Below, piece by piece: positions 50,353 through 59,469 of a stretch of DNA of 64,000 nt. The stretch is from positions 1,030,391-1,094,390 of the forward strand of contig NC_016645.1 in assembly GCF_000234805.1 (NCBI RefSeq), written 5' to 3'. Within the stretch, counting starts at the first letter, position 1. Each line of letters begins with the position of its first letter. The position numbers were made by a program, and so were the translations under genes. This stretch comes from Pyrobaculum ferrireducens. GTDB lineage: Archaea > Thermoproteota > Thermoprotei > Thermoproteales > Thermoproteaceae. The notes below the pieces were generated by a model. It was given only the letters and a program-made list of their open reading frames with translations. It did no database searches and had not been told where the DNA came from.

Positions 50353-51089
50353 GCGTCCTCCCCACCTGTGTAGTGTATCTGTAACTGGTAGTAGAGCTTG
50401 TCTAGGCCATCCCCCGTTTTAGCCGAGACAAATATCGGCTCCACGAAGCCGCCCATGTTGGCGACTGATCTCAGAATCTCCTTCTCGTAGCTTGGCAGAT
50501 CTATAGACTCTAGCAGAGTCTCGGGATCCTCAGACCAGTTGGTGATGTTGACAATTGCCTCTTCCGTGAGGAGATCTGCCTTATTCACAGCCAGGATCTG
50601 CGGCTTCTTGAACCTTATCCGGCTTGAGAGCGCCAGCAACATGGTTGTGGCGAAGCCGTCGATAGTCTGTATATACACGGCGTCTGCCACATACACCACT
50701 AGAGAATGCGTGTCTGAAAGCTTCTGTACTAGGTAGGCGCCGCTTTGTCTAAAGGCGAAGAGCTCCATTTGGCCGGGAGTATCTATTAAGTATATCGGAG
50801 CCCCAACTACCTCCATCTCCTCTTTTATCCTCTCAGCCTCAGTTACCACCATGTCAACCGCCGCTATTATAGAGGCGTTGGGGCCCAGCTTGTACTGCTT
50901 CATTACTTTCCTCGCGCTTACCCTATCTCTAATATCTATATCGGGAACGTAGGGCAGGTACTCCGCCGCCGGATCTAAGTTCACAACCCCTACGTCGAAT
51001 CCTTGTTCCTCCATCCATGTAGATAGGGCCGCGACTAGGGTGGACTTCCCCGACCCCGCCGTCCCGATAAAAAATACCGTGTACATCAA
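50337..51089 (-). CDS. GPN-loop GTPase
   Basis: A 250-residue GPN GTPase. Walker A is [10 protein letters not shown] near residue 8, the defining Gly-Pro-Asn is in YKLGPNASI near residue 72, [11 protein letters not shown] is the switch II motif and NKADLL the base motif. Eukaryotic GPN proteins assemble RNA polymerases; the archaeal function is unproved. The frame has two adjacent ATG starts at 51089 and 51086. The gene is coupled to SRP19 by a 4-bp overlap. Confidence 0.92.
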   Translation of the reverse strand: MMYTVFFIGTAGSGKSTLVAALSTWMEEQGFDVGVVNLDPAAEYLPYVPDIDIRDRVSARKVMKQYKLGPNASIIAAVDMVVTEAERIKEEMEVVGAPIYLIDTPGQMELFAFRQSGAYLVQKLSDTHSLVVYVADAVYIQTIDGFATTMLLALSSRIRFKKPQILAVNKADLLTEEAIVNITNWSEDPETLLESIDLPSYEKEILRSVANMGGFVEPIFVSAKTGDGLDKLYYQLQIHYTGGEDAQLPP

Positions 51090-51376
51090 CTACGTGCCTC
51101 TCTAATCACAGCGGCGACCTTGGCGGCTAAGACATGTATCTTCTCGCTACTCTCAACCACCACGTAGCCCTGTAGCCTCTCTTCGTACCACAGGGGGGGA
51201 TATCTCTTTCCTGGATAAACCTGGAATTTGTAGCCAAGCTTCTCAAGGGCCTGGGCCACCTCTTGCAACGTTGGCCTATTCACAGCTAGGCTTTTAGGTA
51301 GTAGCCTCCCCTTGGAGCGGGGGGTGGCTGAGTCTAGGTATGCGAGCCAGAGGATTCTTCCGCCTTTTTTCTTCAT
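51086..51376 (-). CDS. Signal recognition particle protein SRP19
   Basis: A 96-residue SRP19, which binds 7S RNA and prepares the site for SRP54 (gene at 30822). Core features are [25 protein letters not shown], the helix [15 protein letters not shown] and [20 protein letters not shown]. It overlaps eS8 upstream and the GPN GTPase downstream by 4 bp each, forming one operon. Confidence 0.92.
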   Translation of the reverse strand: MKKKGGRILWLAYLDSATPRSKGRLLPKSLAVNRPTLQEVAQALEKLGYKFQVYPGKRYPPLWYEERLQGYVVVESSEKIHVLAAKVAAVIREARS

Positions 51377-51768
51377 TCTACAAGTACTGCGTTTACGACG
51401 CCGTCTTGGCCGGGGCGGGAGGTGACCACTGCCCTGCCCACCTCCGTCTGGATAACCGCGCCCTTGACTATGTAGTTACGTCGTGCAAAATCTGGATTCG
51501 CCGGAGTTGAGACGATGGACACAATTTTAGCTTTTGCACTCCGCCTCTCCTTAGGCAGATAGACGTTGGCGTACCTCACCTCTCTCAGCCTCACCTTGAG
51601 ATTGCCGCCTCTCACCCTCTCCACCACTCTTACGTCGGCCTCGCTGAGTTTTGGAATCTGAGGCGGGCCGCCGCCTAAGGCCTTTTTCTTAGTTTTTCTA
51701 ACTTTTCTCTTCTTGCCGCCAGAGGGCTTTTTCAGATCTCCTCCTTTGTAATAGGCGCCTAGTTTCAC
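51373..51768 (-). CDS. rps8e: 30S ribosomal protein eS8
   Basis: A 131-residue eS8: basic N-terminus [24 protein letters not shown], then [18 protein letters not shown] and the C-terminal [33 protein letters not shown] in pieces ([19 protein letters not shown]). It leads the eS8, SRP19 and GPN GTPase operon and is divergent from gar1. The 109-bp gap contains TATTTAAATTC for this gene. Confidence 0.95.
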   Translation of the reverse strand: MKLGAYYKGGDLKKPSGGKKRKVRKTKKKALGGGPPQIPKLSEADVRVVERVRGGNLKVRLREVRYANVYLPKERRSAKAKIVSIVSTPANPDFARRNYIVKGAVIQTEVGRAVVTSRPGQDGVVNAVLVE

Positions 51769-51877
51769 GGCTTTTGTTAACGTTGGGGTATTTAAATTCT
51801 AGCCCACATGTGCCGTTAGGTAATATTCCAGTATTGGAGGGGCGAACCTTATTAAATAGGGGTCAACAATTGCTTTA

Positions 51878-52126
51878 ATGAGACGTATTGGTCATGCTCT
51901 TCACTACTCCCGTCTGGGGAACCTCGTGGTGAAACTCTCGGAGGTTCCCCCCCTCTACGTAAACATATACACATACACGATGAAAAAAGTCGGAGTCTTG
52001 TACGACGTTATTGGAAATGTGAAAAATCCCTATGGTTTAGTGAAGCCGGCGACACGCGACGACTCGGTAGTAGGTCAAGCTCTCTATGTGAGGCCGCAAG
52101 ATATTGAGAAGAGGCGGAGGAAATGA
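51878..52126 (+). CDS. gar1: H/ACA RNP protein Gar1
   Basis: An 82-residue Gar1, a component of H/ACA RNPs that guide pseudouridylation. The six-strand barrel core is visible: VPPLYVNIYTYTMKKVGVLYDVIGNVKNPYGLVKP in pieces (KKVGVLYDVIGNVKNPY), then VVGQALYV and a basic end EKRRRK. ATG at 51878; GTCAACAATTGCTTTAATG lies just before it. It overlaps tfb by 4 bp, an arrangement typical of crenarchaea. Confidence 0.88.
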   Translation: MRRIGHALHYSRLGNLVVKLSEVPPLYVNIYTYTMKKVGVLYDVIGNVKNPYGLVKPATRDDSVVGQALYVRPQDIEKRRRK

Positions 52127-53019
52127 CGCGGAGGTTAATATTCGAAGTGGAGGAGTATAGCTGCTCTGTATGCGGCTCTGTTAACGAGGTAGTTGTAGAC
52201 TACGAGCGGGGTCAGGTCATCTGTAAGAACTGCGGCACAGTACTGAGAGACGGCATAGCTGATCTAGGACCTGAGTGGAGGAAGCCAGAGTCGTCAAGAG
52301 CGTATTCAGGCCCCATGGGCTCTTCTCTCGGCGATATTGAGTACGGCAATGTTAAAGTTATTGACAAAATCAAGGCTATTAGCTTGAAGAAGTTTTCACG
52401 ACCCATCTCCACGCCTCTAGAAAGAGTTGAGGCGGATATAAGGGAATTCCTGGAATCAGCCAGAGAAAAGCTGGGGATTCCTAGGAATATAATAGAGGAT
52501 TCTGTAATGCTGTACAAAAAGCTCTACGAGGCAGGGTATAGAGCCCCCAGGCTGGAGAGCTATGCAGCTACTCTGTACTTTTCTTTAAAGAGACACGGCG
52601 TCGCCGCAATTACCTTAAAGAAAGTCATAGAGGGGCTCGGCGTTGACCGCTCTAGCTTCGTATCGGCATATATGGAATTGATGAACATAGCGAGTAAACT
52701 CGGCATCAAGCCCCCGCGGGTAGATCCCAAGATCTACATCCCCAAGATCGTCTCGGCGCTGGGGATCGGCGACGAGAAGTCCGCGGAGGTGCAACGCATA
52801 GCTGTGGATATTCTCCGCTACATAATATCCATCCCCCGCGTTAGAAACGGCAGGAAGCCCCAGGTCCTAGCCGCAGCGGCTGTCTACTATGCTTGTTACA
52901 TAGCTGGCGTCGAGGTTACGCAGAAGGAGGTTGCAAAGGCCGCGGACTCCACCGAGGGGCCTGTGAGGGAGTTGTTAAAAGACCTCTCCGATGTTTTATT
53001 CGTCGAGGTGTCTGTGTAG
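52123..53019 (+). CDS. tfb: Transcription initiation factor TFB
   Basis: A 298-residue TFB. The N-terminal zinc ribbon has CSVCGSVNEV (first CxxC) and CKNCGTVLRDG (second CxxC); the B-reader/linker contains GPEWR and SSLGD; two cyclin repeats follow (about residues 100-195 and 200-298: ARPISTPLERVEADIREF-like start, LESYAATLYFSLKRHG; PRVRNGRKPQVLAAAAVYYA). It recruits RNA polymerase to TBP-bound TATA boxes. ATG at 52123 overlaps gar1 by 4 bp. Confidence 0.95.
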   Translation: MTRRLIFEVEEYSCSVCGSVNEVVVDYERGQVICKNCGTVLRDGIADLGPEWRKPESSRAYSGPMGSSLGDIEYGNVKVIDKIKAISLKKFSRPISTPLERVEADIREFLESAREKLGIPRNIIEDSVMLYKKLYEAGYRAPRLESYAATLYFSLKRHGVAAITLKKVIEGLGVDRSSFVSAYMELMNIASKLGIKPPRVDPKIYIPKIVSALGIGDEKSAEVQRIAVDILRYIISIPRVRNGRKPQVLAAAAVYYACYIAGVEVTQKEVAKAADSTEGPVRELLKDLSDVLFVEVSV

Positions 53020-53049
53020 TAATTTATAAACTGGCCCCGGTGTCACTAC

Positions 53050-53490
53050 GTGGCTACGCAGGAATATAACGAGGAATCTGACGTACTCACAGAGGTGGAG
53101 ATCCAGATCTTGCAGGGCCTGGAGAGGCTTGGGGGTAGTTACCAACAGCGAAATCTCTGGAAGTACATCGGCATAGACAGCAAGACAGGTCTTCCAATCC
53201 TCGCCAGGCTTGAAAAGAGGGGCTTAATAGTAAGGGAGAGAGTTGGGGGGAACAAGAGGGGTATGTACGTGATTAGGCTGACGGACAAAGCGTATAAGCT
53301 CCTTAGTAAAATTCACGAGGAGGCGGTTGAACATCTTGTCATAAGTGTAGAGACCCTCCCAGAGGAGTATAGACTTCTCCTCTCCATCCCGTGTACGTAC
53401 TGCCCCTATTCCGATAGATGCGGCGTCAGCTTCATAGCGCCTCAAAGTTGTGAGTTGCTGGCGAGGTGGTTTTACCGACTTAAGCCATGA
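53050..53490 (+). CDS. TFE-beta-like factor (RPC39 homologue)
   Basis: A 146-residue protein: a winged helix (TEVEIQILQGLERLGGSYQQ, KTGLPILARLEKRGLIVRER) followed by a C-terminal region with four cysteines, CTYCPYSDRCG and a later QSCELL. This is the layout of crenarchaeal TFE-beta, where a winged helix and an Fe-S cluster domain pair with TFE-alpha to open promoters. GTG at 53050 with TATA AATTTATAAAC about 25 bp upstream. It follows tfb and overlaps thpR by 4 bp, a fitting neighbourhood. Confidence 0.82.
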   Translation: MATQEYNEESDVLTEVEIQILQGLERLGGSYQQRNLWKYIGIDSKTGLPILARLEKRGLIVRERVGGNKRGMYVIRLTDKAYKLLSKIHEEAVEHLVISVETLPEEYRLLLSIPCTYCPYSDRCGVSFIAPQSCELLARWFYRLKP

Positions 53491-54050
53491 GCCTCGTCAG
53501 ATCCTTCGTGGCTGTGGACATCGAGGCGCAGGACGTAGTTAGGAGAGTTGAAGAGGTGCAGAGAGAGGTTTTGAGGCTCGGGCTAGACGTAAAGCTCGTA
53601 GAGCGGGAAAATTTACATCTGACTCTCCGCTTCCTCGGCGAGATTCCACAGAGCAATGTAGACGCCGCGATCCGCGCCTTGGCGCAGTTGAGGTTTAGCA
53701 AATTCCAGATTAAGTTGGCCGACGTGGGCGTCTTTCCAGATCTTTCAAGACCGCGGGTGTTGTGGATCGGCGTCTCACAGGGTGTTGAGAAGCTTACAGA
53801 GCTCGCGGATGTGGTGCGAAGGGCTGTTGATAGATATGCCGAACACCGCGAGGATAGGGAGTTCACCCCCCATTTGACAATAGGGCGTGTGAAGAGCGGG
53901 CGCAATATCGACAAGCTGAGGGAGTTGCTGGGGCGCTACCGGGGAGTTGAGTTTGGAGTAGTCACTGTAGACAAGGTCAAGCTGAAGAAGTCCACGCTTA
54001 CGCCGAGAGGTCCTATTTATAGTGACTTATTTGTGTTAACACTTACGTGA
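53487..54050 (+). CDS. thpR: RNA 2',3'-cyclic phosphodiesterase
   Basis: A 187-residue LigT/ThpR member of the 2H family. The two HxTx motifs are HLTLRFLGE (near residue 43) and HLTIGRV (near 131). It opens 2',3'-cyclic phosphates, for example after tRNA intron cleavage. The ATG at 53487 overlaps the TFE-beta gene, and the stop overlaps cca by 4 bp. Its link with CCA-adding enzyme and the many tRNA introns of this genome fits a tRNA maturation role. Confidence 0.92.
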   Translation: MSLVRSFVAVDIEAQDVVRRVEEVQREVLRLGLDVKLVERENLHLTLRFLGEIPQSNVDAAIRALAQLRFSKFQIKLADVGVFPDLSRPRVLWIGVSQGVEKLTELADVVRRAVDRYAEHREDREFTPHLTIGRVKSGRNIDKLRELLGRYRGVEFGVVTVDKVKLKKSTLTPRGPIYSDLFVLTLT

Positions 54051-55306
54051 GTAGCTTAGAGGAGGTCCTCCTAGAGGCTTATAAACTGGTGACGCCGGCA
54101 CCTGCGGAGGAGGCGAAGATTAGAGAAGTTTCTCAACATGTTAAGTCTCTGGTGTCCCGGCTCGTGGAGGAGGGGGGCATAGACGCCGAGGTAGATGTCT
54201 ACGGGTCAAGCGCCCGCGGGACGTGGCTACCTGGCCAACGCGATATAGACATCTTTGTGGTTCTTAAAGATAGGTCGGTTAAGCCGGAGGCCGTGGTTCA
54301 AATCCTTACTAAACGCTTCACGGAGCTGGGGCTTAGGTGGACGCTGCGCTATGCGCAACATCCATACGTCTCGCTCCAGGTGGAGAGCTACGAGGTTGAC
54401 GTGGTTCCGTGTTATAAAATACAGCCAGGAGAGAGGCCCATAACCGCCGCCGACAGATCCCCACTACACCACAGATTCCTAGTGGAGAAACTAGACAAGC
54501 CACGTGTCTTAGATGTGAGGTTGCTAAAGCTTTTTCTAAAAACAATTGGGATATACGGGGCCGAGATAAGGTCAGAGGGGTTCTCGGGTTATTTAACAGA
54601 ACTACTCATAGCTTACTACGGCTCTTTTGTAGAGACCCTAGAAGCGGCGTCTCGCTGGAGGCCGTACCGCACATACATAGCGTTTACAGACACTGGTACA
54701 AAATTCAAGGCTCCTCTCGTCGTAGTAGATCCCGTGGATCCGAATAGAAATGCCGCGGCGGCCGTGTCTCTGACCTCGATGTCTACATTTATTCTGGCGG
54801 CTAAGCGGTTTCTCAAAAAGCCTTCACTCAGCTATTTCCAAGCTACACATGGGGAATTAGTGAGTCAGTTAGAGACTGTTGAGGTGGTGTTTCCATACCC
54901 CGACGAGCCTCCTGATATTGTATGGGGTAGGTACAAGAGGCTGGGACGGGGCCTCTATAAGTGGCTTAGGGAGTGCGGGTTTAGAATACTCCGCTGGGGT
55001 GTTGAAAGCGACGAGGCTACGCACGTCTCTCTGGTGTACGTAGTTGAGCATGTGAAGCTGACCCCCTATGTGCTACACAAGGGGCCGCCTGTATACGACG
55101 AGGCAGTAGACGCATTTATTGAAAAATATGTAGGCGAGGAGGTGGTGGGGCCCTTTGTGCAGGGCTCCAGAGTTTATGTAATTAAGAAAAGGCGCTATGT
55201 AGATATCTCGGAATGCATTTCCAAGAGGTTGGGCGTGGGTAGGTACGACATTAGGATCAACGCATACAGCGGCGATTTAGTGAGAAAAAACCCGTGGATT
55301 ACTTAA
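54047..55306 (+). CDS. cca: CCA-adding enzyme, class I
   Basis: A 419-residue archaeal tRNA nucleotidyltransferase. The catalytic signature is VYGSSARGTWLPGQRDIDIF with GS and DxD near residues 50-68, the third acidic residue lies in YEVDVVPCYKI, and RSPLHHRFL, RLLKLFLKTIGIYGAEI and SEGFSGYLTELLIAYYGSF (in parts) match the class I neck and body. It builds or repairs CCA ends; several tRNA genes in this window lack an encoded CCA. GTG at 54047 overlaps thpR by 4 bp. Confidence 0.95.
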   Translation: MSSLEEVLLEAYKLVTPAPAEEAKIREVSQHVKSLVSRLVEEGGIDAEVDVYGSSARGTWLPGQRDIDIFVVLKDRSVKPEAVVQILTKRFTELGLRWTLRYAQHPYVSLQVESYEVDVVPCYKIQPGERPITAADRSPLHHRFLVEKLDKPRVLDVRLLKLFLKTIGIYGAEIRSEGFSGYLTELLIAYYGSFVETLEAASRWRPYRTYIAFTDTGTKFKAPLVVVDPVDPNRNAAAAVSLTSMSTFILAAKRFLKKPSLSYFQATHGELVSQLETVEVVFPYPDEPPDIVWGRYKRLGRGLYKWLRECGFRILRWGVESDEATHVSLVYVVEHVKLTPYVLHKGPPVYDEAVDAFIEKYVGEEVVGPFVQGSRVYVIKKRRYVDISECISKRLGVGRYDIRINAYSGDLVRKNPWIT

Positions 55307-55343
55307 GCGATGACCTTATAAATCACCTCAGCATGGTGAATAC

Positions 55344-55763
55344 ATGGATGTACTCACTGTGAAGACGTATGAAGATGCTAGCCAATTCCTCTCAGAGCTG
55401 GATAAACAGATAAAGGATCTTGAAAGCTTAGTCAAGGCCGTGGGAGACGAATTGGAGAGGCTGAGGCCGTCTCTTGAGCGTTATAGAAGACTCCAGGACT
55501 TGTTAAAGAAGTTCAGCAGTGAAGGCTCTGAGAGAAGTGCTCCTATTGAGATAACTGGGTTGCAGTTGTATATCGACCCCAATCCCATGGTTAGGCACGA
55601 GATACTTGAGGAGTCGTATAGACACATGGTGGATCTTCTCAGCGTCTTGAAGAAAGTAAAGGAAGTGGCGCAGTCGGTGATACAGGAAGGTGGGCTAGAA
55701 ACTCTTAGAGTTTCTGTGCAGTTCAAAAACGGGGTGCCTGTGAAGCTTATTGTGACAGGCTAA
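55344..55763 (+). CDS. Hypothetical coiled-coil protein
   Basis: A 139-residue protein: residues 10-58 form a coiled coil (ELDKQIKDLESLVKAVGDELERL in part), then a short beta segment ITGLQLYIDP, a second helix VDLLSVLKKVKEVAQSVIQE and a C-terminal beta hairpin. It recalls prefoldin-like layouts but I do not recognise a family. ATG at 55344 with TATA CTTATAAATC about 20-28 bp upstream. It overlaps the convergent DUF89 gene by 17 bp. Confidence 0.6.
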   Translation: MDVLTVKTYEDASQFLSELDKQIKDLESLVKAVGDELERLRPSLERYRRLQDLLKKFSSEGSERSAPIEITGLQLYIDPNPMVRHEILEESYRHMVDLLSVLKKVKEVAQSVIQEGGLETLRVSVQFKNGVPVKLIVTG

Positions 55764-56544
55764 TAATCGCCTTTGCCTTCTCGCCGCTGATTATAATAGG
55801 GGCGTTTCTCTGGACGCCGAAGACTCTGGCCAAGACGTCGCATTTAGCTCTGAACAGCAAAAGCGCAGGCGTCTGCCCCCACTCTAGATACGCTTCGAAA
55901 TTGGCAATTCCCTTGGCTAGTAGAAAGCCATCTCTTATCCATCTCACAGGCGATATGTTTTCAGGCGTTACGACCACTCTGTATGTCGAGAGATCTCTCT
56001 CCAATACATCTATTTCATATGGCTGGGAGCGGACTACGAATGTTGGCGTAATTCCATTTCTTTCAAGCGCCTCGGCCACCACCAGATCTATCTGCGCCTC
56101 GCCGGAGTTGTCCAATACATAGTAGACGCTGTTAGGCAACGCCACATACTCCTCGATTGCTGGCAGATCCCACACAGCCTCCTCTAATTTCTTCGGCCTA
56201 TATCCCAAGACGCTTGTATCGACTATGTTGGCCGCCGCCGCTATTCTCAAAGCCGTTGTTAAATCCCACGAGGCTTGCTCTAGCCTCAGCCTGACAGCCT
56301 CCGCCACTTTCTTGCCTATTGCGGCTAGTCTCGCCTTGTACTCCCTGTAGGGATCCTCATCGCCCACAAGCTTTGCCACGACTTGGAAGCTTTTGGAAAA
56401 AGCCTCGCTTCTGCTACTCAGCCGCAGTAACTGCGAAAGTTCGTTAAGTATCTCCGGCAGTCTGTCGGGTCTCCGTAGCCTAATTAAGTCCCCCGTCCTA
56501 GACGTGATTATGCAAAGCTTGCAGTTAGCCTCGTCTAGCCACAT
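55747..56544 (-). CDS. DUF89/ARMT1-like damage-control phosphatase
   Basis: A 265-residue DUF89 protein. The metal site reads VYYVLDNSGEAQIDLVVAEAL (quoted in part: LDNSGEAQID) near residue 143, the family hallmark, and an N-terminal CxxC-like pair is seen in NCKLCIITS. Archaeal DUF89 proteins hydrolyse phosphate from damaged or overflow sugar phosphates. ATG at 56544 overlaps the aminotransferase gene by 20 bp, making it the third gene of the serA operon. Confidence 0.85.
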   Translation of the reverse strand: MWLDEANCKLCIITSRTGDLIRLRRPDRLPEILNELSQLLRLSSRSEAFSKSFQVVAKLVGDEDPYREYKARLAAIGKKVAEAVRLRLEQASWDLTTALRIAAAANIVDTSVLGYRPKKLEEAVWDLPAIEEYVALPNSVYYVLDNSGEAQIDLVVAEALERNGITPTFVVRSQPYEIDVLERDLSTYRVVVTPENISPVRWIRDGFLLAKGIANFEAYLEWGQTPALLLFRAKCDVLARVFGVQRNAPIIISGEKAKAIISLSQ

Positions 56545-57544
56545 TATTGACTACCTCGGCTACTCTCTTAAGATCGTCAAGACTCACATCCCCCATTACG
56601 CCTATGCGTATTGATCGCTCCCGATACTTGTACATGCCGCCAGCGACAACGTAGCCAGCGTCCCGCAACTTAGCCATTACCTCCTTTGGATTCTCACATA
56701 TAAATGTCGTAACTGTGAAGCTCCTCACATCCGCCGGAGGCACTGGTTGTAGCTTTACAGAGGCGTAGAGGTAGTCAACCCTCTCCTTGTGTATATACGT
56801 GTACCTCTCGCCGAGTTCTAGAATATAGCTAAGCGAGGCATCTAGCGCGAATAGGATTGGGATAGGCGGCGTGTACGGCGTCTCTAGGTGCTCAAGCATT
56901 TTGATAAACTTCTTTAAGTCCATCGTCGGCGGCACTCCCGTGGTGTATCTCGGCGGGGTGGTTGTGTATATTATTGCGGCGCCGGGAGGCGCCAGGAGGG
57001 CTTTGTGAGACGCCGTGGCAACCACATCCACCCCAGGCGGAAGAGGCTCAGCGGGAAAGCCCGATACGCTGTCCACAAGCAACAGGGCGCCGTGCGCCTT
57101 AACTATGTCAATTAGCTCTTTGAGTTTTTTATATGCAATACCCGTGCTAGTCTCGTTGTGTATGAGGAGCACCGCCTTCACGTCTCTATTTCGGCGTAAT
57201 AAGTCGTCTACCTCATCAGGCGCAGGCGGCAAATCGCGCTCCACCTCCACCACCTCAGCGCCCCTAATTTTGGCACTCTCCACAGCCCTCTTGCCAAACT
57301 CGCCATATACCAGCGCTAGAACTTTCTCACCTGGATTTATATAATTGTAAATCATTGTATCAACAGCCAGCGTTCCCGTACCAGGTAACACCAGGGGTCT
57401 TGCTTGGTATAACGCCTCCAGCTTCTCCAGCACCGACTTGAAAAGTTTTTTGAACTCCTCACCTCTGTGAAATGGCGGTTGCTTTGCCATAGCCTCTACG
57501 ACAAATTTAGGTAACTGGACGGGGCCAGGGGTTAGGTACTTCAT
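56525..57544 (-). CDS. Class V aminotransferase (serine-pyruvate/alanine-glyoxylate type)
   Basis: A 339-residue PLP enzyme of fold type I: LTPGPVQLPKFVVEAM at the start, LVLPGTGTLAVDT, VLLIHNETSTGIAYKKLKEL, LLVDSVSGFPAEPLP with the Asp that binds the PLP nitrogen, and VATASHKALLAPPG with the Schiff-base Lys. Enzymes of this group convert serine, alanine or glyoxylate. ATG at 57544 overlaps the serA stop by 4 bp. With serA it would interconvert hydroxypyruvate or glyoxylate and serine or glycine. Confidence 0.9.
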   Translation of the reverse strand: MKYLTPGPVQLPKFVVEAMAKQPPFHRGEEFKKLFKSVLEKLEALYQARPLVLPGTGTLAVDTMIYNYINPGEKVLALVYGEFGKRAVESAKIRGAEVVEVERDLPPAPDEVDDLLRRNRDVKAVLLIHNETSTGIAYKKLKELIDIVKAHGALLLVDSVSGFPAEPLPPGVDVVATASHKALLAPPGAAIIYTTTPPRYTTGVPPTMDLKKFIKMLEHLETPYTPPIPILFALDASLSYILELGERYTYIHKERVDYLYASVKLQPVPPADVRSFTVTTFICENPKEVMAKLRDAGYVVAGGMYKYRERSIRIGVMGDVSLDDLKRVAEVVNNVARRG

Positions 57545-58464
57545 AGCTTAATTCTCGACACAACCTCTTCTATATTATTGGCGAGCTCCTCGGCGAGTCT
57601 CCTCATCGCCTCGTACGTCTCAGACCCTACATGAGGCGTGACCACGACTTTTTCGTGGCTGATTAGCTGTTTTAGGTACTGGCTCCTGGGGGGCTCCTCC
57701 GGCAAGACGTCTAGACCTACCCCCCAAAGCCTGTCTAGATGTTTGAGAAGAGCCTCGTGATCTATCACCTCGCCTCTACTTGTGTTGATCAATATGGCGC
57801 CGTCCTTTAACAGTGATAACCTCTCGGCGTTGAGTAGCCGATAGGTCTCGGGAGTTAGAGGGACGTGGATCGTCACGACGTCGCTTAATTTAAGCAACTC
57901 CTCGAGAGGCACCTGCCTACCGCCGAGTTTCTCCACGTCTCTCGAAACGTCTATCACATCGCTGGCTAATACGCTCATGCCGAGGCCTCTGGCCAGCTGC
58001 GCAACGGCTTTGCCTATTCTGCCGAATCCAACCACGCCGATGGTCCTTCCAGCCACCTCAACCCCGATGTATCTCCCCTTGGGCCACTCGCCAGCCTTTA
58101 CCTTGGAACTTAGGAGGGGTATACGCCGGGCGACTGAGAGAATCAGGCCTATGGTGAGCTCTGCGACGCTCTGAGAGGGGGCGTTGGGCGCGCTGACTAC
58201 AGAAATCCCCCTTTTCACAGCGTATTCCACGTCGACGTTGTCGAGGCCGACGCCGTATCTCGCGAGCACCTTTAATTTGCTACCAGCGTCAATCACCTCT
58301 CTATCTATCTTGACCCGGCCTCTGAAGATAAGTATGTTATAACTGCCTACCTGCTTGATCACCTCCTCTCTCGAAATCCCTGGCCTGTAGTCTACTCTAA
58401 TGCCTGTCTTCTCAAGTCTCTCCACCAGCGCCGCGTCTACCGCATCTATTATAAGGGCAGACAT
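57541..58464 (-). CDS. serA: D-3-phosphoglycerate dehydrogenase-type 2-hydroxyacid dehydrogenase
   Basis: A 307-residue D-2-hydroxyacid dehydrogenase. The NAD site is TIGVVGFGRIGKAVAQLARG near 143-162; catalytic Arg is in LINTSRGEVID, Glu in GLDVLPEEPP and His in VTPHVGSET. It lacks the C-terminal ACT domain, as in short archaeal SerA. ATG at 58464 is preferred to one 12 bp upstream because TATA (TTTTTAAAT) then lies 20-28 bp away. It heads the operon with the aminotransferase and DUF89 genes. Glyoxylate/hydroxypyruvate reductase is the alternative. Confidence 0.88.
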   Translation of the reverse strand: MSALIIDAVDAALVERLEKTGIRVDYRPGISREEVIKQVGSYNILIFRGRVKIDREVIDAGSKLKVLARYGVGLDNVDVEYAVKRGISVVSAPNAPSQSVAELTIGLILSVARRIPLLSSKVKAGEWPKGRYIGVEVAGRTIGVVGFGRIGKAVAQLARGLGMSVLASDVIDVSRDVEKLGGRQVPLEELLKLSDVVTIHVPLTPETYRLLNAERLSLLKDGAILINTSRGEVIDHEALLKHLDRLWGVGLDVLPEEPPRSQYLKQLISHEKVVVTPHVGSETYEAMRRLAEELANNIEEVVSRIKL

Positions 58465-58518
58465 TAGGGCGGTCATTTAACTGATTTAAAAATATTCGGC
58501 AGACTATTTTTCACATAT

Positions 58519-58567
58519 GTGATGACTAAACGGTCTGGCGATACGTGACCGGGAGACCGATCGCTGA
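58519..58567 (+). ncRNA. Candidate C/D box small RNA
   Basis: C box GTGATGA (58519-58525), D'-like CTGG about 10 bases on, C'-like TGACC, and D box CTGA (58564-58567), total 49 bases, the size of Pyrobaculum C/D guides. TTTAAAAATAT about 25 bp upstream could act as its TATA box. It lies in the 144-bp gap between serA and the HTH-CBS gene. The would-be guide before the D box is GAGACCGATCG. Confidence 0.5.
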
Positions 58568-58608
58568 ATTAGAAGCAAAGTTTATATCTTGCTACATATA
58601 CTTGCCCA

Positions 58609-59469
58609 ATGTCTAGCCTTTCAGACTCTGTATACAATGTGCTAAAGGCATTAGTAGAGTTGTACAACAAAGAGGGAGGACCCGTTAAGTCTAGAGATAT
58701 TGCAAATTCTTTGAAGATACACGAGGGGTATGTACGTAACATGTTATCTATCTTAAAGTCTATGGGGCTGGTTATTAGCAAAGCAGGTCCACACGGGGGT
58801 TACATACCAACGTCAAAAGCGGCTGATGTGCTGTCGCGCCAGACGTTCTCAGTGCCGATTGTTTCAGTTGGCAATGTAATAGGCTACGCTCTTGATATAA
58901 CTGTGATAGGCCTACTCTCTGAGAAGCCCCACGCGTCGATGAGGGTCGTGGGCGATCTCAGCAACTACCTAGAGAGAGAGGTGCGGGTAGGCCCCCTCCC
59001 AAGCGGCGTCGTTCTCATAGGCAAGATCATCAAGGCTGATATCGAGGCGTTGGTTGAAATCACCTCAATAGTGTCGGTGCCGAGGACCACGGTTAGGAAC
59101 ATAATGACGCCTAACCCCGTAGTGGCTAAGGTCGACGACCAAGTGGAGACATACATAAAGTACTTTGTCGAGAAGAGGTTTAGAGGGATACCGGTGATTG
59201 ACGACAATAGGAGGCCTATTGGCCTCTTAATGGCTTCAAAGGTCATGGAGTTGCTATCCCGTTGCGAGTTGAAGGCGAGGGTTGGAGACGTAATGATGCG
59301 CGACCCTCCTACAATACAGGAGGATGAGGACGTGCATGAGGCTATTAGGTTAATGGTCTCCAGCGGAATCGGCAGGTTACTGGTTGTGGATTCGGAGGAT
59401 CGGTTGGTGGGGATAATCACTAGGACCGATGTCTTGACTAGAATCGCAACCATTGAACAACTCGTTTGA
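58609..59469 (+). CDS. Transcriptional regulator with winged helix and CBS pair
   Basis: A 286-residue protein. Residues 1-75 form an Rrf2-like winged helix (SDSVYNVLKALVELYNKEGG, ARDIANSLKIHEGYVRNML-like, HGGYIPTSKAADVL). The middle (80-160) is an alpha/beta region of unknown type, and residues 165-286 are two CBS domains (VRNIMTPNPVVAKVDDQV, FRGIPVIDDNRRPIGLL; VGDVMMRDPPTIQEDEDV, GRLLVVDSEDRLVGII). CBS pairs bind adenine nucleotides or SAM, so DNA binding is probably set by an energy or metabolite signal. ATG at 58609; its 3' end overlaps the convergent PfkB gene by 32 bp. Confidence 0.88.
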   Translation: MSSLSDSVYNVLKALVELYNKEGGPVKSRDIANSLKIHEGYVRNMLSILKSMGLVISKAGPHGGYIPTSKAADVLSRQTFSVPIVSVGNVIGYALDITVIGLLSEKPHASMRVVGDLSNYLEREVRVGPLPSGVVLIGKIIKADIEALVEITSIVSVPRTTVRNIMTPNPVVAKVDDQVETYIKYFVEKRFRGIPVIDDNRRPIGLLMASKVMELLSRCELKARVGDVMMRDPPTIQEDEDVHEAIRLMVSSGIGRLLVVDSEDRLVGIITRTDVLTRIATIEQLV

